Part shown: piece after piece, positions 10,605 through 22,637 of the stretch
Layout: every line of letters starts with the position of its first letter
How positions within the stretch are numbered: position 1 is the stretch's first letter
Assembly: GCA_002099365.1 (NCBI GenBank)
Contig: MSED01000001.1
Location: 4,078,183 to 4,142,182, forward strand
Length of the DNA stretch: 64,000 nt
Direction of reading: 5' to 3'
DNA from: Phialophora verrucosa
Taxonomy: Eukaryota > Ascomycota > Eurotiomycetes > Chaetothyriales > Herpotrichiellaceae
Notes under the pieces: model-generated
Seen by the model: only the letters and a program-made list of their open reading frames with translations
Database searches by the model: none
What the model was told of the DNA's origin: nothing
Made by a program: the position numbers and the translations under genes

Positions 10605-11785
10605 TCAAGCTCCATTGGTTTGCCCAGTCGCTTCATCACCGAGCCTGATTACATATTTGCCTGAAGTCTGCGTCGATGTTAGCGAAATGATCACTGAAGT
10701 CGGGAGTACGCTCACCTTTCCAAAGTTCTTAGCAATCTCAGTCAGGTCATCTAGGCTGGCCATCTCTACTGCGGGCTTGACGGCGCCTCGCTGGACGAAC
10801 TCGATGGCTTCCCAGATGTCCTTTCTTGTCCCAACCGCGGAGCCGATGATGCGAACCCCTTTGTTGATGCCCAGCGTCGGATGGAAGCTCACCTTGTCTT
10901 CATATGCTGGAATTCCGACACACACGACTGTCCCGAGCGGCGCAACAAACTCCAATGCTGCTTGGTATGCTTTCCCCGTGTTGGCCATCACCAACACGGC
11001 TGCAGGGCCATCTCCGGTGAGCGCCTGAATCTTGGCCGCGTCTATATCCCTTGCATCGAAGTACGCTTCGGCGCCCAGCTTGAGACAGTAATCCCGTTTG
11101 CGATCGACATCCCCTAGGTCGACCGCGATGACACGGTATCCCATCGACTTCGCATACTGCACACCCAAGGCTCCAACGCCGCCTCCAGCACCTGAGATCA
11201 ACATCCATCGTCCCGGAACCACATCGCTAACCTTGATGGCTTTGTACGCTGTCACACCTCCGCACAGAATAGGCGCAACCAGATCATCCGGCACGTCTTC
11301 CGGGATTCGAATAATGTATCGTGAAGGGACGACGGCGTACTCTGCAAACGTGCCGTCTCTCCTCAATCCCGAGCACAGTTTTGCCATACAGCGCCCCTCT
11401 CCGCCAGGTGACATGCAGCAGTAGCATTCCTCGCAGACATCGCGCACCCAGCCGAGACCGACGCGGGTGCCGACACTGACGAATGATGGATCTACTGCAG
11501 AACCCAGTTTCACCACTCGTCCAACGCCTTCGTGACCGAGGATGTCGCATGTCGGGCCCAGGTGACCTGCTGCAAGATGAAAATCCGAGCCGCAAACTCC
11601 TGTAACTGACAGGCGGACCAGTAGATCGCGTGGGCCGATCTCGGGAACTGGGACTGTCTTTGATTCGAAATGGTATGTTCCGTCCTCGTGTCTCTGCAGC
11701 GCGTGAGCAAGATCCTTTAACAAGAAATGCTTGATTCTCTACCGACCACCAAAAAGGCGACTTTGTGTGTTGATGGGACTGTCAT
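10605..11785 (-). CDS. Zinc-dependent alcohol dehydrogenase (MDR superfamily)
   Basis: The body is complement(join(10605-10667, 10716-~11674)). The 10668-10715 segment is read as a 48-nt intron (GTGAGC donor, GCTAAC branch, GCAG acceptor) because removing it gives a normal C-terminus. The continuous frame begins only at a TTG (11723) after a TAG. I infer a small first exon from an ATG at 11785 (MTVPSTHKVAFL), joined through a ~50-nt intron ending at GCTGCAG to RHEDGTYHF; the exact donor is uncertain. Motifs: catalytic zinc CGSDFH and GHEG, a structural zinc cluster of Cys near CEECYCC, and the NAD(P) loop SGAGGGVGALG. The family oxidises alcohols or reduces aldehydes; the substrate is not predictable. 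About 370 residues in total, normal for the family. Confidence 0.8.
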
Positions 11786-12343
11786 CTCTGTGCTGTGTCG
11801 CTCTAACAGATCGCGGGTTTCCAATTTCTGGAATCTCTGTGGACCGGGTGAGTTAAGTAGCAAGTATAAAACTTTATTCCAGAGACCAAGTACTTCGGCA
11901 TGTATCTTTATTCTGACAGGAAGAACCTGACCCGGCAGTTGTGACAGCCTCGACCTCCATCCGATGCTGCCCCAGGGCTCCTGTGGGGTGTGGGGGGCTC
12001 CTCAGGCTGCTGCGCGGGGCTATTACCCGTTGACGAGAGATCTTATTTTCCCAGTTCGAGCAATTTTGAGTCCATGCGGCGCTGCCAGTCAAGGCGACCT
12101 TGACCACAATAGGCAGACAAGTGCCTCGCCGTCGGTGCTGATGGGTGGCAACAGTGGCGCACGCTTACCTCTCGAAATATCTCGGCAGGTGTGTTCTGGG
12201 AGAGGGTCAACATCTCCCGGCCAATTTCCGTTCCCTTACAACAGATGTGCCGCTGAGATCTAGGATTTCTCTGTCTCGGCCTTACATATCTCCTACTGAC
12301 AAATTGAGGTGTAGACAGACTTGGCGACATGTCTGGATTGCGA
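11786..12343. other. Intergenic, promoter of ADH and 3' end of transporter
   Basis: Both flanking genes are on the minus strand. Short open frames on both strands look random. Nothing specific recognised. Confidence 0.5.
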
Positions 12344-14275
12344 TCATGGCTTCTCCGTCCTCTCCTGTCTTAAATGACCCCCTTCCTGCTTCATATCTTT
12401 CAGGATCTCCTTTCGCCGCGCCTTGTCTGACACGGCAGCCCGATCTCCAAACACCTGGTCCATATCCTCGAGACTCCGGCCCCGAGTTTCCGGAACACAG
12501 AACCATGTCCACAGGAAACTCAAGGCGCAGAAGACTGCGAAGAAGGTGTAGGCTCCGAAACCTCGAGTGTTCTGCACAAGGGGCGGAGTGATCAGTCCGA
12601 TGATGAAATTGTTCAGCCAGTTGCTGCATGTACTCCACGCCACGCCTTTTGCTCGAAGGAAGCTGGGGAAGATCTCCGAGGGCATTGCCCAGGGCACTGG
12701 ACCCCACGTGCAGCCGAAAGCCAGCATGTACAGGAACAGGAACGCAACCGCGACCCATCCCTTGTCCTTGTGGTCGTCCCAGTTGCCGTAATACAGCCCA
12801 ACCAGGACTGCGATGATGGCATGAGAAACAGTCATGAACACACTGCCGATCAGGAGCAGCGGACGCCGGCCGAATTTATCCATGGTGTACAACGACGTCG
12901 ACACTCCGACGAGTTGCGTGACATTCAGGACACCTGACAAAACCAACCGCATGTTGTAATTGACGTTCATGCTTTCGAACAAGCTTGGCGAGTAGTAGAT
13001 TAGGGCGTTGATGCCGACGAACTGCTGGAAGAACATCAGGCCAATACCGACCATCGTTCGTCTCCAGTAGCCTTGCCGGAAGCAATCGGCATAAGAAGTC
13101 AGTTCGAATTTGATCGCAGCCAGGCGAGATCGTCGTCCTTGCAGGCCTAGGCGTGGGTGCCTTTGCTGGGCAACTTCCTGATGGAAAGCAACCTCTGCAC
13201 GAATGTCGTACCACTCTGCCTGGAGACGTGGATCGTCTGCTGGGACGCGACGAAGTTTGACCAGAGCCTCCAACGCCTCCTGGTCCCGCCCTTTCGACAC
13301 CAGCCATCTCGGAGAGAAAGGGATGAATAGGACGGCGATACCCAGGATGATTGCTGGTATGATCTGCAGCAGGAAAGGCAGACGGAAAGACCATTCGCTA
13401 CTGATGTATCTTGTGCCGAACGTCAACCAGTACGCGCATATGATGCCGAACACGATGGAGAACTCCTCCAGGACAAGTAGTGTGCCTGGAAAATCATCAG
13501 CTCCACGACGAAATTCTGGGGGTGAGCTGACGCCATACCTCTGATCTCCGGCGGCGACACTTCCGCAATGTACATTGGTACCACCATACTCAGCATTCCC
13601 ACACCGATGCCACCGATGAGACGACCAATGACCAGCATGGCATAGTTCTGAGCAGCTGTTTGAAGTATCGAGCCCACCACGAAGATGCACACGGCGACAC
13701 AAATCGAGTATTTTCGCGAGATCTTTTCCGCGATCCACCCTTGATTGAATGCGCCTGGAAGGACGTCAATACCAGCAGCAACGCGCGGTGGAGTCACGAT
13801 GGGTACCGATCAACGCTCCCAGCTCGATCATAGCGGTCATGAATCCCTTCCAGAAGCCCGCACCGCTCGCTGTCTCCGAAACGCGAGGAAACTGTTCCAG
13901 AAATTGATCCATGACGAGGATCACGGACACGACCCCTTGGTCTGCCAAAGAGTGAGCAATCCGACGTTCAAGAAAATCTCAATCGCCGCAGGCAGAGCAT
14001 ACCGTAGCCAAATAAGAAGCCGCCCAGTCTGACGACAAAAGCGCACAGGACAACATACTTTGATTGAAACGTCCCGCGTAGTCCTGTGCAAAGAAGCAAG
14101 TGAGCCAGCCACCTCGAATCAAGCACAGAGCATTCGGTTGCAAACCTGGTTTTACATAAGTGTCCCGCAGTTCGACCATCGAGTCCTCTGTTTCTATAGC
14201 TCGATTTCCAGAGGTGCCTGACAGATTGTCCCCGTTCTTTGCCTCGGGCCTTTCTATATTGGTATGTTGGTCCAT
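12344..14275 (-). CDS. MFS sugar porter (hexose/polyol transporter type)
   Basis: Five exons: complement(join(12344-13485, 13539-13754, 13807-13941, 14003-14083, 14146-14275)), 567 aa. Introns are 52-62 nt, and every junction splits a Gly or Asp codon in phase 1. The start is the first ATG (MDQHTNIERPE). Twelve-helix sugar-porter signatures are present: LGGFLFGYDQGVVSV in helix 1 (rebuilt across an intron), the R-L-I-G-G-I-G-V-G motif, PPEIRG, PFSPRWLV, QQFVGINALIYYSP in helix 7, DKFGRRPLL and the C-terminal VPETRGRSLE motif. These imply proton-coupled or facilitated uptake of a sugar or polyol at the plasma membrane; the substrate is not predictable. A Zn2Cys6 regulator starts upstream on the same strand, a common pairing for inducible uptake. 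Confidence 0.92.
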
Positions 14276-14833
14276 CGCGGCCTTGGCCAAGCGAAATTTG
14301 TCGTGAGACCAATGTAGGCTAATTATGGCGCTTCAACACGCCTGTCGTTTTCGAGGTGACAGAGGGGAAGAAGAGGCGAGTCGCAAGCAGTATTGAACAC
14401 TCAGTATACTTGTACACCGCATGATATAGAGAAATGCTCCGGGCCGGTTGTCCTCGTGCCTCGCAAATCGTGCGGCACCATCACCCCGCGTGACGTAGCG
14501 ATCGTCGCACATCCTCTCGGCGTGATCACCACGAAGCAAATCAACACTGGGGGAATACGTCCGTCCCACTTGAGGGAAGAGCTGAGGTTGCAGCAAGCAA
14601 TTTCCGATCGCGCCGACTTATGCGGATGCTGGCCAGTGCCCAATGTGCTGTGGGAGTGGAAAAGCACAAGGCTGAGCAGAGGAGGGGAAAGTCAGCGCCC
14701 GTCGTGACCTACTGGCCTGCATGACCGGGGCAAAACGATGAGCAAGTTACGGTTATGTTAATTGCAATTGTCTCCAGGCGGTCAAGTTCTATTTCGATTG
14801 CCGTCGGGTCTCAAGTTCTGCTTGGACCACTTT
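14276..14833. promoter_or_regulatory. Promoter region of the sugar porter
   Basis: 558 bp between the transporter ATG and the stop of the upstream Zn2Cys6 regulator. Several CGG/CCG triplets (near 14440-14475, for example) are the half-site type bound by Zn2Cys6 proteins, but GC-rich DNA gives many by chance, so no operator is claimed. Confidence 0.4.
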
Positions 14834-17041
14834 TCACGACAGCAGCTCTCCTTCAAGATCGTCCCAGCACATAAGCTGATCGAACGGGCTTGGATCCAAC
14901 ACTGAGTCGGCGTCAACTCCAAAGCTAGGGTCTGGTTCCTTGCCAACTTCTTCAAGCAAACTCGACTCCTCTTGGTGTCTGCCCATTTTTGTCCAGTCAT
15001 GGTCCACATCGGGGCGATCTGTTTTCTGCTCGCCAACAACCCGAACGAACGGAACCGCCATGTAAGATCTCGCAGCTTCTTCATCTGCAGACGCGAACTC
15101 ATCCATCAGCTGGGAGAAGGCTGCCTTCTTCAGCGCGTTCAGATCTGGCGGCGACTTGAGCCTCTTTGCAGCTGCATCCAGCATGGACATGGTCATCTCT
15201 GCCAGATGATATGTCTGCTTGAACTGGAGCAGGATCCGCCAGCACAGGTAGAATTTCTGGAAGCTCGACTCCCGCACGGTGGGCGTGGGGGACATGCTGT
15301 AGAGCAGATGCGTTGCCACAGCGGGCTCCAGCACTGCTATTGCTGTGTCTGGCAGCCGTGTGATCAAATTGTCGGTGTACAGGGCCCTGAAGATGTCCGT
15401 GATGCTCGACGCCGCTCGTGAGACCATTTTCATCGAGGTCCGACACAATGTTGCTTCGTTGGGTACAGTAGACTGCAGATTCAACAAAGGCCGGTACAGT
15501 GTCATTAGTGTCATTGAATAGTACCCGGCCAGCAGCTCGCGGTGCACTCTGATCGTCTCCATCTCGTGCTGGCGGTCGACGGCGACGTCGACCAACTGAA
15601 CCTCTTTTGGTAAGTACCCGTACCAATTTTGCAGCTCCTGCCCGCAAGCCATGATCTCCGGGCTCTTCGAAACATCCATTTGCGGGACGAGTGACACGAC
15701 TGCTGCGCCCTGGCCGGCAATTGTCGAGGTTCTCTGAGAAGTGTACTGTAGACTTAGCACTTTGTCGATGTACTCGGAAAGCTGAGCCAGCGCCATCCAG
15801 AGGCTGACCAGCGTTTCCATGTGTTGAACCCTGAGATCATCCAGGTGTAATGTCTTGCGCACCACCTGGACAAATGGTTCCGGCTGAAAGTCAAGGATAT
15901 GGAGCATGGGGACGTCAAATCGATAGACTTTGTTCTGAACCGGCCTTCGCATGGCAACAGCCAGTAGCCTGTCCCTTACAAGCAAAGTCCACCACGTCTT
16001 GTTGAGTGTTCGCTGCCGCCTTGATTCAACCATGCTATCGGCAGGAGCAAGGTTTAGTCCCAAACTGGTGGCTTGTAGGGTTGCGATACCGATCCAATGA
16101 TAGCTGTCTCTGACTGAGCCAGGCTGCCCATCCCAAAAACTGAGGAGGATGGCTGCTTGGCAGATGGAAAGACGGTCAGTCTCGGCGGCAAAGTCGTGTA
16201 GCAACCGTGCACGCTCGTAAAAGGTTTTTCTCAACCGTTTCCGATTCTCCTGCGGATAATCCAGCTGCACGTATGCACTTGCAGCGAAGAGCATTGACTG
16301 AAAGACCAGAAGGCTAAGGGTCCCCTTCTCGCCATTGGTAAAGATTGCCGTCAGGGTCTGTTCAAGGTCCAGCATGGGTGCGAAAGGGTGGACCCATCTT
16401 GCATACGCCCTCAGCAGCTGGTCCCTTGATTGTGTGTCAGGGATATCAAAAGCACCTTTGTTGTTGAGATATTGCAAGTCTTCCTCGGATATGTTTTTCG
16501 GGACGGGCGTGATGTAGTTCGGAAGCATCCAGTGGCGGTTGGGACAGTCCAAGAGGGATTGTGCTGGTGAGGGATAGGGTGCCAGAAGACTTGCTTGCTG
16601 GGATGCTCTGCTGTTGATCACGGTGTCCTTGCCCGGTGAGTCGACCCTGGCGGTCTTGTCACTGACGGAGAGAGGGCTCTCCGCCAGGTCGAAGACATCG
16701 AACAAGGCGTCTCCAGGCGGCCCATTGGCAGTGTCAAGGTGGTTGTGTTGCGATACAGGTTTGGTATCGCCGAAATCAATGATTGCATCGCAAATCGGGC
16801 TTTGCGGATTGTGTTGCTTGCCCTCTAAGAAAGAGGAACCTAGGATCCGGTCGCCCACGTGTCGTCTTCTGCTTGCCGGCAGCACACAAGCCTTGCTATC
16901 AAGCCTACAATTGGTACATGGTGCTTTTGTCCGCGTAACGTCGCATCTAACCTTGCGAGCTCTGCACGATTCACACGCCCGAGGAGCTCTTTTGCTGAGG
17001 CCGCCCACTCGAGCGATTGGTTCCGACCCCGTGAGGGCCAT
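14834..17041 (-). CDS. Zn2Cys6 fungal transcription factor, Ctf1-beta-like
   Basis: A single exon encodes 735 aa; the first ATG is at 17041. The DNA-binding domain is C23-x2-C26-x6-C33-x8-C42-x2-C45-x6-C52, preceded by RAPRACESCRARKVRC. The fungal-specific middle homology region starts near residue 190 (PNYITPVPKN, then DQLLRAYARWVHPFAPMLD) and includes RTLNKTWWTLLVRDRLLA. The layout recalls cutinase transcription factor 1-beta and its relatives, which regulate lipid or cell-wall-related genes; this is resemblance, not proof. It is transcribed divergently from a second Zn2Cys6 gene and lies upstream of the sugar porter on the same strand, so porter regulation is plausible. Confidence 0.9.
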   Translation of the reverse strand: MALTGSEPIARVGGLSKRAPRACESCRARKVRCDVTRTKAPCTNCRLDSKACVLPASRRRHVGDRILGSSFLEGKQHNPQSPICDAIIDFGDTKPVSQHNHLDTANGPPGDALFDVFDLAESPLSVSDKTARVDSPGKDTVINSRASQQASLLAPYPSPAQSLLDCPNRHWMLPNYITPVPKNISEEDLQYLNNKGAFDIPDTQSRDQLLRAYARWVHPFAPMLDLEQTLTAIFTNGEKGTLSLLVFQSMLFAASAYVQLDYPQENRKRLRKTFYERARLLHDFAAETDRLSICQAAILLSFWDGQPGSVRDSYHWIGIATLQATSLGLNLAPADSMVESRRQRTLNKTWWTLLVRDRLLAVAMRRPVQNKVYRFDVPMLHILDFQPEPFVQVVRKTLHLDDLRVQHMETLVSLWMALAQLSEYIDKVLSLQYTSQRTSTIAGQGAAVVSLVPQMDVSKSPEIMACGQELQNWYGYLPKEVQLVDVAVDRQHEMETIRVHRELLAGYYSMTLMTLYRPLLNLQSTVPNEATLCRTSMKMVSRAASSITDIFRALYTDNLITRLPDTAIAVLEPAVATHLLYSMSPTPTVRESSFQKFYLCWRILLQFKQTYHLAEMTMSMLDAAAKRLKSPPDLNALKKAAFSQLMDEFASADEEAARSYMAVPFVRVVGEQKTDRPDVDHDWTKMGRHQEESSLLEEVGKEPDPSFGVDADSVLDPSPFDQLMCWDDLEGELLS

Positions 17042-17904
17042 ATCGGAAGGCAGAGAAGCCAATCAGGAAATGGGAACGGATTCACCGAAGGCTAGCCTGG
17101 CAAGGAACTAAAGCACGGAATGGCACCACAATCGCCACTCATTATAATGGGGATAGGATCGAAGACGATATCTGGGGAAAGCGAGTAAGTGTAGCAGACT
17201 TACCTCCAGCTTCCGTTCAGCTCATTTATGTTGACCAAAACGTCCTCGGCGTAAGCCTGTGTTGTTATGCAGGAAACGCAATACGATGTCCATCCGGTGG
17301 AAGTACTTCCGGTCGCGTGAACAACCGACTTCCGAGCCGGTCTCCCATACGATGAGAAGCGCTCTGGGCGCTCTCACGTCTGGAAGGGTCCGGAATCTTT
17401 CTTGAAGGATGACGAATATACGAGACGAGTCCCGACTTGTTGGCTGATCGTGTTATGGGTATGTGCGCCGAACGCGTTGACGTGCAGGGTTACCACCAAC
17501 GGGGGCAGCAGCAGTGGCCATGGTGGGGTTTTGCGCAGTCGAGGAGCCACTCTTAGGGACAGCAGGAGGTATCTCTCCGCGTGACAGTAGAATGCATTGA
17601 ATGTTAGTACGACAGCATTGCTGATAGAGACCGTTCTTCTCTTACTTCCTGTACAGTATGCATGATGAAGCTGAGCCAGCTTGATTGCTAACTCTCATTT
17701 AATTGCCGAGGTTCATCCGGCATCAGAGTTGAAGACCTCCACCATTTTGTTCTTTCTGCGGTCTTCCTCCACGGGGTGCGAGAGATCATATCTGGCAGGA
17801 ATCGAGTCTACTATGGAGCTCTTGTGTTGCTGCAAAGGTTCATTGAACGAGGGCGCCGGTAACGAGGCACAGCTCCGTGTCAAAGATCCCCCATAACCGT
17901 TGCG
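17042..17904. promoter_or_regulatory. Shared divergent region of two Zn2Cys6 genes
   Basis: 863 bp between two start codons facing away from each other. It contains CGG/CCG triplets, which could serve auto- or cross-regulation. No coding potential seen. Long for this compact genome. Confidence 0.5.
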
Positions 17905-20360
17905 ATGCCATCCTCCTCTATCCCGAAGAAACGACCCTTGCCGCGAGCCCGACATGCCTGCCTCCGCTGCCGCAAACAAAAGCTACGGTGCGATGACGTT
18001 AGACCCTGCGCCTTGTGCGTGCGAGTCGGAGCTGAATGCAGGGAGCGGCCTGAGAATAGTGGACTTGCAAGTTCTCCCAGACCGCCCGAAACAAACCCCC
18101 CTTCGGTGGTGAATCAGCTTGATGGCATCTCACCGCGGAGCTTCGCGCCCGTGGACCTCCCAAAGCCTTCCCCGTCTTCTTCCCACCGAGACCGCACAAG
18201 CGCAGCCACGCAGAGTCCTCAAGAGTCCGGCAAACGAATATCTGAGGTCTACCGAGAGAGGACATCGACATACGAAGTGGTTGACCAGCTTTTCAGGGAA
18301 CACAATTCTACGGCAAGACTGACCCATACTGCCGACGCGATTCCCGGGGGTAGTCCTGATGCACGGTCCCATGACGCCAATGGCCATTATATCTCCATAC
18401 AAGATGTGCTTGGATCCGACCTACCTCCTTCTCACGTCATCGAATTCTGTTTGGAAAGCTACCTGGATGCTGTGCATTGGTTCATGATATTGTTCCATGA
18501 ACCATCGCTACGAGCTGGGATCCGAGATCTCAAAGCGGCAGGCTTCGTCCGTGCAGATCAGGTCTCCTTCCTTATCGTCGTAGCGCTGGTCATTGCGGTT
18601 GGGGCAAAGTATGCCACCAAGCCGGAGGCTGAAGAGCGATGTCCGGGCTTCGATCTGGACGGTCTCGGAACAAGATTCATACGCAAAGCCGAGGAGCGAC
18701 TACTCGATATATTCGATGAAGCTCACATTGAAAAAATTCAAACCGCGATCATTCTGTCTTCATACTATATTTACCACAGCCGACCGAATCGTAGTCTCTT
18801 CATGAACGGGAGTGCCCAGAAACTAGCGTTCAGCATGGGGCTACACAAGGAATCCAGCTGGAAAATGCATGATCCCATTGTGCGGGAGGTTTGGCGGCGG
18901 CTTTGCTGGGCTCTCTACACGGCAGAAGTGTAAGTGCTTGACATCATGCTGAGGTATCCATACAGAACTGATTATATTGCGGTAGCTTCGGTGCTATGAG
19001 CTTTGGAACCCCATGCAATATCTATGACAGCGATTGGGCCGTTTCTTATCCGGGTAACATCGACGATACCTCGTTGACGTGCCCCGGCTTTGATTCCATC
19101 GAAACCTATGACGGCGAGTCTTTCGGCCCTGTAACGATAGCATCATACCAGAGGTACAAGTTTCGGCTTTACCGAATCGCCTCTACCATAACTCGGAATG
19201 TCTACCTGCGAAGTGGAGCAACTCTCTCGGAGGTCGTGGGTGAGATCAAAGCCATCAACCAGCGTCTACTGCAGTGGGAGAAATGTGTCCCACGAGAACT
19301 TCGGCTGAAGTACCTAAAGTTTGACGGTGCTGAGAAAACAGTTCAACAGACTGCCAGAATTTTCCAGCTTCAGGCTCTCGCACTACAGCTCTCGTATGAC
19401 AACATCCAATTGGTACTTCACCGTCCGTTACTCACGATCAACCGAGTGCCACGCTGGCCTTCAGATGGACCACAAGTGCTTGTGGGTGGTCAAAGCGTGA
19501 CTGGCCCTCCGATCGAGGTTGAGGACTCGACGATCAAAACAAGCAAATACCATTGCTGGGTGTCTTCAATGAGCACTTCAAAGATCGGAGAGTACTCTGA
19601 CATCCTCACGGCTTTACAAAACACTCATGGAGCGGCATATGCTGGCATTCAATTATTCACTGCTGGCGTGGTTCTCGGCATCTTTGCACTGTCAGATCCA
19701 CTCTCAGATCAAGCTCATCAGGCGAAACGAGCTGTGAGCAGGATCATCAAGTTGCCTCGATTGCATCGATTCCGAACCGCGGTATCCGATCAATGCGGAG
19801 CGATCTTGGAGGAGCTCGTTCGGCTGGTGCTCGCTGAAGAGATGAGAGCTTTGCTAAATGAGACCGAGCCGTCTCGCGAAGGCAATGCACCAAGCAGACT
19901 TCTAGACGACTCCGCCGGTGCTAACGGTGACGCCACCTCTTTACTTGACGGAAACGACGTGACAATGCAAGCTCCGGAGCTCTCTGATGGGAGCGTAGCG
20001 GATGTGTTTGAACTATTTTCCCACGAAACCCTCGAGCTACCCCGGGACATTGCTTCTGGAAACTTCAGTGATGCTTTGGTTTCGTTGCAAGATGGTATGG
20101 TGCCCGGTGTTACTGTGCTAATTCCATGCTAATCGATCGCAGTGTTTCGTGATGGGCGGAGCAATCTCAATAACTGGTCTGGGAACGGGCCTCGACACCT
20201 GGAGTCCGGCAAATCCTCGTCGATGACCGCCACATCTGTGCAACCGCATGTACCATTGGCTGCGGCCCCAGCACCGAACAACAGGCTCACTGGCATCTTT
20301 GACGGCCCCAGCCAAGCGTGGATTTGGGACGAATTGCTATGGCTTCCCGATGGTAGCTAA
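17905..20360 (+). CDS. Zn2Cys6 fungal transcription factor
   Basis: Join 17905-18929, 18986-20094 and 20143-20360 (introns 56 nt GTAAGT and 48 nt GTATGG) gives 783 aa. The zinc cluster is C19-x2-C22-x6-C29-x5-C35-x2-C38-x6-C45. The middle homology region begins near residue 170 (VIEFCLESYLDAVHWFMILF), with IQTAIILSSYYIYHSRPNRS and EVWRRLCWALYTAEV, and continues across intron 1 into FGAMSFGTPC. The C-terminal third is acidic and Ser-rich, a likely activation region, and the tail (QAWIWDELLW) is aromatic. Target genes are unknown; neighbours downstream are oxalate decarboxylase and a DUF1275 protein. The stop is convergent with the oxalate decarboxylase gene. Confidence 0.9.
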
Positions 20361-20784
20361 GGGCGAGTTGCGACACGAGGATTTTCTCGGCCAAGAAGCA
20401 GCATGTCGTGGCTTCTGGCTCAGCCTACAACGGAGGCTTGGACAAGAGACTGTGGTAGGTGTATCAGACCGCATCTGGAGTACTCCGTACTGGACTGGCA
20501 ATTTGGAGTGATCTCTCTCTTCCCGCAAATGCACATCGTCTTGGCGTGGGTGGAGTGACTCGCCCAAGCGAAGATCTAGCCCGGCAAATTGTTCTACCAT
20601 TTACTTGTGATCTAGGGTCCCAAGGAAAGAAGACTGCGCCATGAAATCCTTTTTGGACGGTCCGCCGACTAAAAGCTATGTAGCAAAGTTACAGCAAACG
20701 ATATCCTTTTTTCTGGGATCCTGTACAATCTCACACCTTCGAGTTCCACCCAACGCCCGATCTCGGCAGTCCCGCTTATGAGTC
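20361..20784. other. Convergent 3' intergenic region
   Basis: Space between the stops of the second regulator and the oxalate decarboxylase gene. No gene recognised. Confidence 0.5.
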
Positions 20785-22203
20785 TTAAGACGTTCCCCTG
20801 ATGGGGTCGTACTCGGCATTGTGAATCTGGTGGAGGAACTTCTTGGCCGCCGCCTCGTCGTCGGCAAAAATATGGTCGGCCACCAATCTCTTGGGGGTCT
20901 CGCCTAGCCACTGGAATAGCGAGAAGTCTTGGAACTTATCGGCTCGGAAAATTTCCAAGACCTCCACGGGCTCGTCGTCGCTCAAGTTCTCGATGAAGTG
21001 GCCCATGTTTCTGGGAACCACACCAACATCTCCAGCGACGTAGTCGAATGTTCTGGCATTACCTTGAGCGCCAAAGATGGTAACACGAGCACGGCCCCGG
21101 ATGAAAAATGACCACTCGTCAGCATGGGGGTGCCAGTGCATCTCCCGCAGTGCACCAGGGGCGATGTCGAGGTGAGCTGCCGCAATTGTCTTGGAAATCG
21201 GGAAGTTGGTTGAGTCGGTGATGCGGACTAGACCTCCGGTGGTGTTGAGGGGTTCTTGATCCAGCATTTTATGGGTAAACTGGAGCTTGGATTTCTTGAC
21301 GTAGCTTCCATCTGGCTTCTCCTCGTCGATCGAGCCTGGAAGGCTACCTTGGAAGATGTACTTGTCGGACTTATCCATGGTTTTGAAGATCTGAGGAGAC
21401 ATCCGGAAGTTCTCTCCGAGGACAGCCTTGGGAGTGTGTGCTGGAACATGTTAGAACAACCGGCACCGCCGCGTAGGGAGTGGACTTACCGAGCCAGTCG
21501 GTGAGCAGGAAGGTTGACTCTTCGTTGAAATTGCCATCGTCAAAGACAAGCAGGAACTCGGTCCCGTTTTCGCTCAGGCCCTGGAGAGAGTGGGGGTGGC
21601 CTGATGGGAAGTACCACAGGTCGCCCTTTTGTAGGTCGTCGATGAACATGCCGCCTTCGGTATCAATACCAGTGACGCGGACATTGCCATCGAGAACATA
21701 TGCCCACTCAGCTTCCTTGTGCCAATGAAGCTCGCGAATCACGCCGTAGTCGAGTCTCATGTTGACGCCCGCAATCTCCGTGCTTGCACCAAGCTCTCTG
21801 ACGGTAGTTTGACGGGTCCAACCACCTTCCTGCAGACGTTTAGGACGCGAGACGAGAGCAACATGAATTCCGGACTCACCTCAATTCGCATGTGCGAGTC
21901 AGCAAAGCTCCAGCGGTAGTTGGACATGCTCCCGTGATCGGTGCTGGGTGGCCGGATCATGTCCGGGTTCTGCCTCTCTCGGTCGCGGTTGCGAGGTCCC
22001 ATCATGGTCGCTCCATCACCGTTCCTCCAAGGCTCCGGTTGCCAGCCGTGGGCATAAGAGTCCACCTTGCGGTCATACGGGTCTTTGTTGTCTGGATTGT
22101 AGGGACTCTTGCCACCGGCCGCACCTAGAGCTTGTTGCTCACGGTCGATGATGGGGACTGCCAAGGCAGCGCTTGCAAAGAGAGACCACAGCTGGAGATG
22201 CAT
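20785..22203 (-). CDS. Secreted bicupin oxalate decarboxylase
   Basis: Complement(join(20785-21440, 21490-21829, 21880-22203)), 439 aa, introns 49 and 50 nt. The N-terminus MHLQLWSLFASAALAVP is a signal peptide. Splicing rebuilds the conserved HMRIEEGGWTRQTTVREL stretch. Two Mn-binding cupin domains are visible: domain 1 HWHKEAEW (His143, His145, Glu149) with PSGHPH, and domain 2 HWHPHADEW (His323, His325, Glu330) with NMGHFIENL. The known reaction is oxalate to formate and CO2, requiring Mn and O2. Fungi use it to control extracellular oxalate. A TATA-like box lies about 60 bp upstream. Oxalate oxidase activity cannot be fully excluded from sequence, but the two-domain form with these motifs favours the decarboxylase. 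Confidence 0.9.
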
Positions 22204-22637
22204 TTTGATCGAGGGAGGGAGCACAAACAAGCTCGTCTGAAAAGCTGGGGCCCGGGGCACTCGAATATATAGCTTCAGGTCAATCTCTGTGCGGACCTGC
22301 CGTAACAGATTACCCAAGGCATAGCAGGGGGAGCTCTGCCGCGCGAATGAGGAGAGCGTCATGATCCCGGCAAAACATTCAACCTGCCTAGATTGTCGTC
22401 GCACCCCGTCACCGAGGCGATCGTTTCTCCCACATCAATCATCCGCCCATGACGCGTTTCAGATTCTCCGCAAAACAGCTCATCATGCCCGGCCTGCCCG
22501 TCCTCCGGCAGATCGTTTCCAAATGTCCTTCTTGGGAAACCACTCGTCTGAACACCCAAGCCACTTTTTCTCCTCTACGCCCACGTTGATGTTCGTGCCA
22601 GCGGCAACGAACAAGATTTTAGTGCTCACTTTCCACA
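22204..22637. promoter_or_regulatory. Divergent promoter, oxalate decarboxylase / DUF1275
   Basis: 434 bp between two divergent ATGs. On the minus strand a TATATATTC element sits at 22263-22271, roughly 60 bp before the oxalate decarboxylase ATG, a plausible TATA box. Nothing comparable was seen for the plus-strand gene. Confidence 0.5.
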
